7,180 nucleotides of DNA from contig CANBFZ010000087.1 in assembly GCA_947367725.1 (NCBI GenBank), positions 1 through 7,180 on the forward strand, written 5' to 3'. The notes under the pieces are model-generated. The model was not told the DNA's origin and searched no databases. It was given only the letters and a program-made list of their open reading frames with translations. The translations under genes and the position numbers were made by a program. Source of the stretch: an uncultured Eubacterium sp. GTDB lineage: Bacteria; Bacillota; Clostridia; Peptostreptococcales; Anaerovoracaceae. This document shows, piece by piece, positions 5,975-7,180 of the stretch (position 1 is the first letter of the stretch; every line of letters begins with the position of its first letter).

Positions 5975-6763
5975 ATGATTACGATGGAACATGTACATAA
6001 ATCTTACCGGATTGCCAGGCGGAATGCAGGGCTGAAAGAAGCCTGCAAAGCACTCTTTCACAGAGAATACGAAACGGTGCATGCTTTAGATGATGTCAGC
6101 TTTACCATCGCGGACGGTGAAATGGTGGGCTATATCGGGCCCAATGGTGCAGGGAAAAGTTCTACGATTAAAATTCTAAGTGGGATTTTAACACCGGATG
6201 GTGGTCGTGTGCTTGTAGATGGTCGGGTGCCGTACAAAGACAGAGTTAATCATGTGCGGGACATCGGGGTGGTGTTCGGGCAGCGTTCTCAGCTCTGGTG
6301 GGATGTGCCGGTGATCGATTCCTTTGCACTGCTAAAGGATATTTATGATATTCCCGATGCTGTATACCGCCAGAGTGTAGAAGAATTGACGGCGCTGTTG
6401 GATTTATCAGAACTGTTGCGTTCACCCGTGCGACAGCTGTCTCTGGGGCAGCGGATGCGGTGTGAAATTGCAGCTTCCTTGTTACATAGACCGCGCATTT
6501 TATTTCTGGACGAGCCGACCATTGGTCTTGATGCGGTATCAAAGCTGGCGGTCAGAGATTTTATTAAAAAGCAGAATCAGGCGCATGGCACGACTGTGAT
6601 TTTAACGACCCATGATATGCAGGACATCGAAGCCCTCGCGGGAAGAATCATTCTCATCGGAAAAGGCAAGATCCTGATGGATGGAACGCTTGCAGACATT
6701 CAAAAGGGTAGCTCGAATATTGACGAAACCGTGGCAGAACTGTATCACGCTTATGATATTTAA
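5975..6763 (+). CDS. ABC-2 type transporter ATP-binding protein, COG4586-like
   Basis: This 262-residue cytoplasmic ATPase powers a membrane transporter. Walker A is GPNGAGKS (55-62), the Q-loop glutamine is Gln103 in FGQRSQLWWD, and the signature is LSLGQRMR (155-162). Walker B is ILFLDEP with Asp179 and catalytic Glu180, and the switch histidine is His213 in LTTHD. The N-terminal RRNAGLKEACKALFHREY insertion and the FGQRSQLWWD segment are characteristic of the COG4586 uncharacterised exporter ATPases that pair with two ABC-2 permeases. Members as I recall them run to about 320-330 residues; here the region after GTLADIQKG is nearly absent and the chain goes straight to a short SNIDETVAELYHAYDI tail. 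AAAGGAG at 5962-5968 fixes the start at ATG 5975. The stop is fused to the next ribosome binding site. The substrate is unknown. Confidence 0.95.
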   Translation: MITMEHVHKSYRIARRNAGLKEACKALFHREYETVHALDDVSFTIADGEMVGYIGPNGAGKSSTIKILSGILTPDGGRVLVDGRVPYKDRVNHVRDIGVVFGQRSQLWWDVPVIDSFALLKDIYDIPDAVYRQSVEELTALLDLSELLRSPVRQLSLGQRMRCEIAASLLHRPRILFLDEPTIGLDAVSKLAVRDFIKKQNQAHGTTVILTTHDMQDIEALAGRIILIGKGKILMDGTLADIQKGSSNIDETVAELYHAYDI

Positions 6764-6768
6764 GGAGG
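6761..6768 (+). promoter_or_regulatory. Ribosome binding site overlapping the ATPase stop codon
   Basis: TAAGGAGG combines the TAA stop of the ATPase gene with a full-strength Shine-Dalgarno sequence, 7 nt before the ATG at 6776. This sets the permease start and ties its translation to the ATPase. Confidence 0.85.
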
Positions 6769-6775
6769 CGCTGCG

Positions 6776-7180
6776 ATGAGAAAATATCTATCTTTTTTCA
6801 GACTGCGTTTCATCATGGGGCTGCAATATCGGGCGGCAGCTCTTGCAGGCGTCAGCACTCAGTTTTTCTGGGGGCTGATGGAGGTGATGATTTTCAGCGC
6901 CTTTTATAAGGCAGATGCGGCGGCGTTTCCCATGTCGCTGTCTGCTACAATTTCTTATGTATGGCTACAGCAAGCGTTTCTCGCTTTTTTCGCAGTTTGG
7001 ATGCTGGAGGGGGAGATTTTCGAGGCAATCCGGAAGGGAAATCTTGCCTATGAACTGGCAAGACCTGTTGATATTTATGCCATGTGGTTTGCAAGAAGTG
7101 TTGCCACAAGGCTATCACGCGCAATGCTGCGGTGTTTTCCGATTTTGCTGATGGCGCTGCTGATTCCTGCACCTTACGGG
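6776..7180 (+). CDS. ABC-2 type permease subunit, 5' part only
   Basis: The frame opens at ATG 6776 and remains open for 135 codons to the window edge, so the gene is incomplete at its 3' end. The protein starts MRKYLSFFRLRFIMGLQYRA, a basic cytoplasmic N terminus with no cleaved signal peptide. Hydrophobic stretches at about 21-44, 55-78 and 117-132 are likely membrane segments. The loop GNLAYELARPVDIYAMWFAR at 88-107, between membrane segments two and three, resembles the conserved element of DUF990/ABC-2 exporter permeases that accompany COG4586 ATPases. It would form the channel powered by the upstream ATPase, and a second permease gene is expected downstream. Direction of transport is probably export by family analogy. 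The substrate cannot be inferred. Confidence 0.88.
   Translation, partial: MRKYLSFFRLRFIMGLQYRAAALAGVSTQFFWGLMEVMIFSAFYKADAAAFPMSLSATISYVWLQQAFLAFFAVWMLEGEIFEAIRKGNLAYELARPVDIYAMWFARSVATRLSRAMLRCFPILLMALLIPAPYG

Overview
The window looks like a chromosomal stretch from an anaerobic Firmicute, most likely of the class Clostridia. This is inferred from canonical AAGGAG/GGAGG ribosome binding sites, mid-range base composition, consensus housekeeping-sigma promoters, and a molybdenum-hydroxylase style accessory gene set next to a COG4586-type ABC transporter. I cannot name a genus. All recognisable genes are on the plus strand and most of the window is coding.

Region 1 (1-4472) is a seven-gene, tightly packed molybdenum cofactor (Moco) operon. 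In order it encodes a ModE-like DNA-binding protein without a molybdate-binding domain, an XdhC/CoxI-family Moco insertion factor, a histidine phosphatase, MoaA, a small MOSC protein, MoaC, and a MogA/MoaB-type protein. Gaps are 13 nt or less and four of the six junctions overlap (11, 4, 20 and 23 nt), so translation is probably coupled. MoaA and MoaC make cyclic pyranopterin monophosphate from GTP. The MogA-type protein would adenylylate molybdopterin for metal insertion. XdhC and possibly MOSC act late, in sulfuration or delivery to a xanthine dehydrogenase-like hydroxylase. MoaD, MoaE, MoeA, MobA/MocA, a molybdate transporter and the target enzyme are not in the window and may lie upstream.

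Region 2 (4473-5821) is coaBC (dfp), the bifunctional coenzyme A enzyme. It has its own near-consensus extended -10 promoter in the 76-nt gap after the MogA-type gene, and a strong intrinsic terminator after its stop.

Region 3 (5822-7180) begins a new transcription unit. A TTGACA-17-TAAAAT promoter abuts the terminator. It is followed by a leader of roughly 115 nt carrying a perfect 10-bp inverted repeat, an ABC-2 type ATPase gene, and the 5' part of a membrane permease gene cut by the window edge.

No tRNA, rRNA, CRISPR, insertion sequence or attachment site was seen, and no gap between genes exceeds 300 nt. I do not see a clearly new system. The best leads are the histidine phosphatase locked into the Moco operon, the palindromic leader of the ABC operon, and the short ATPase.
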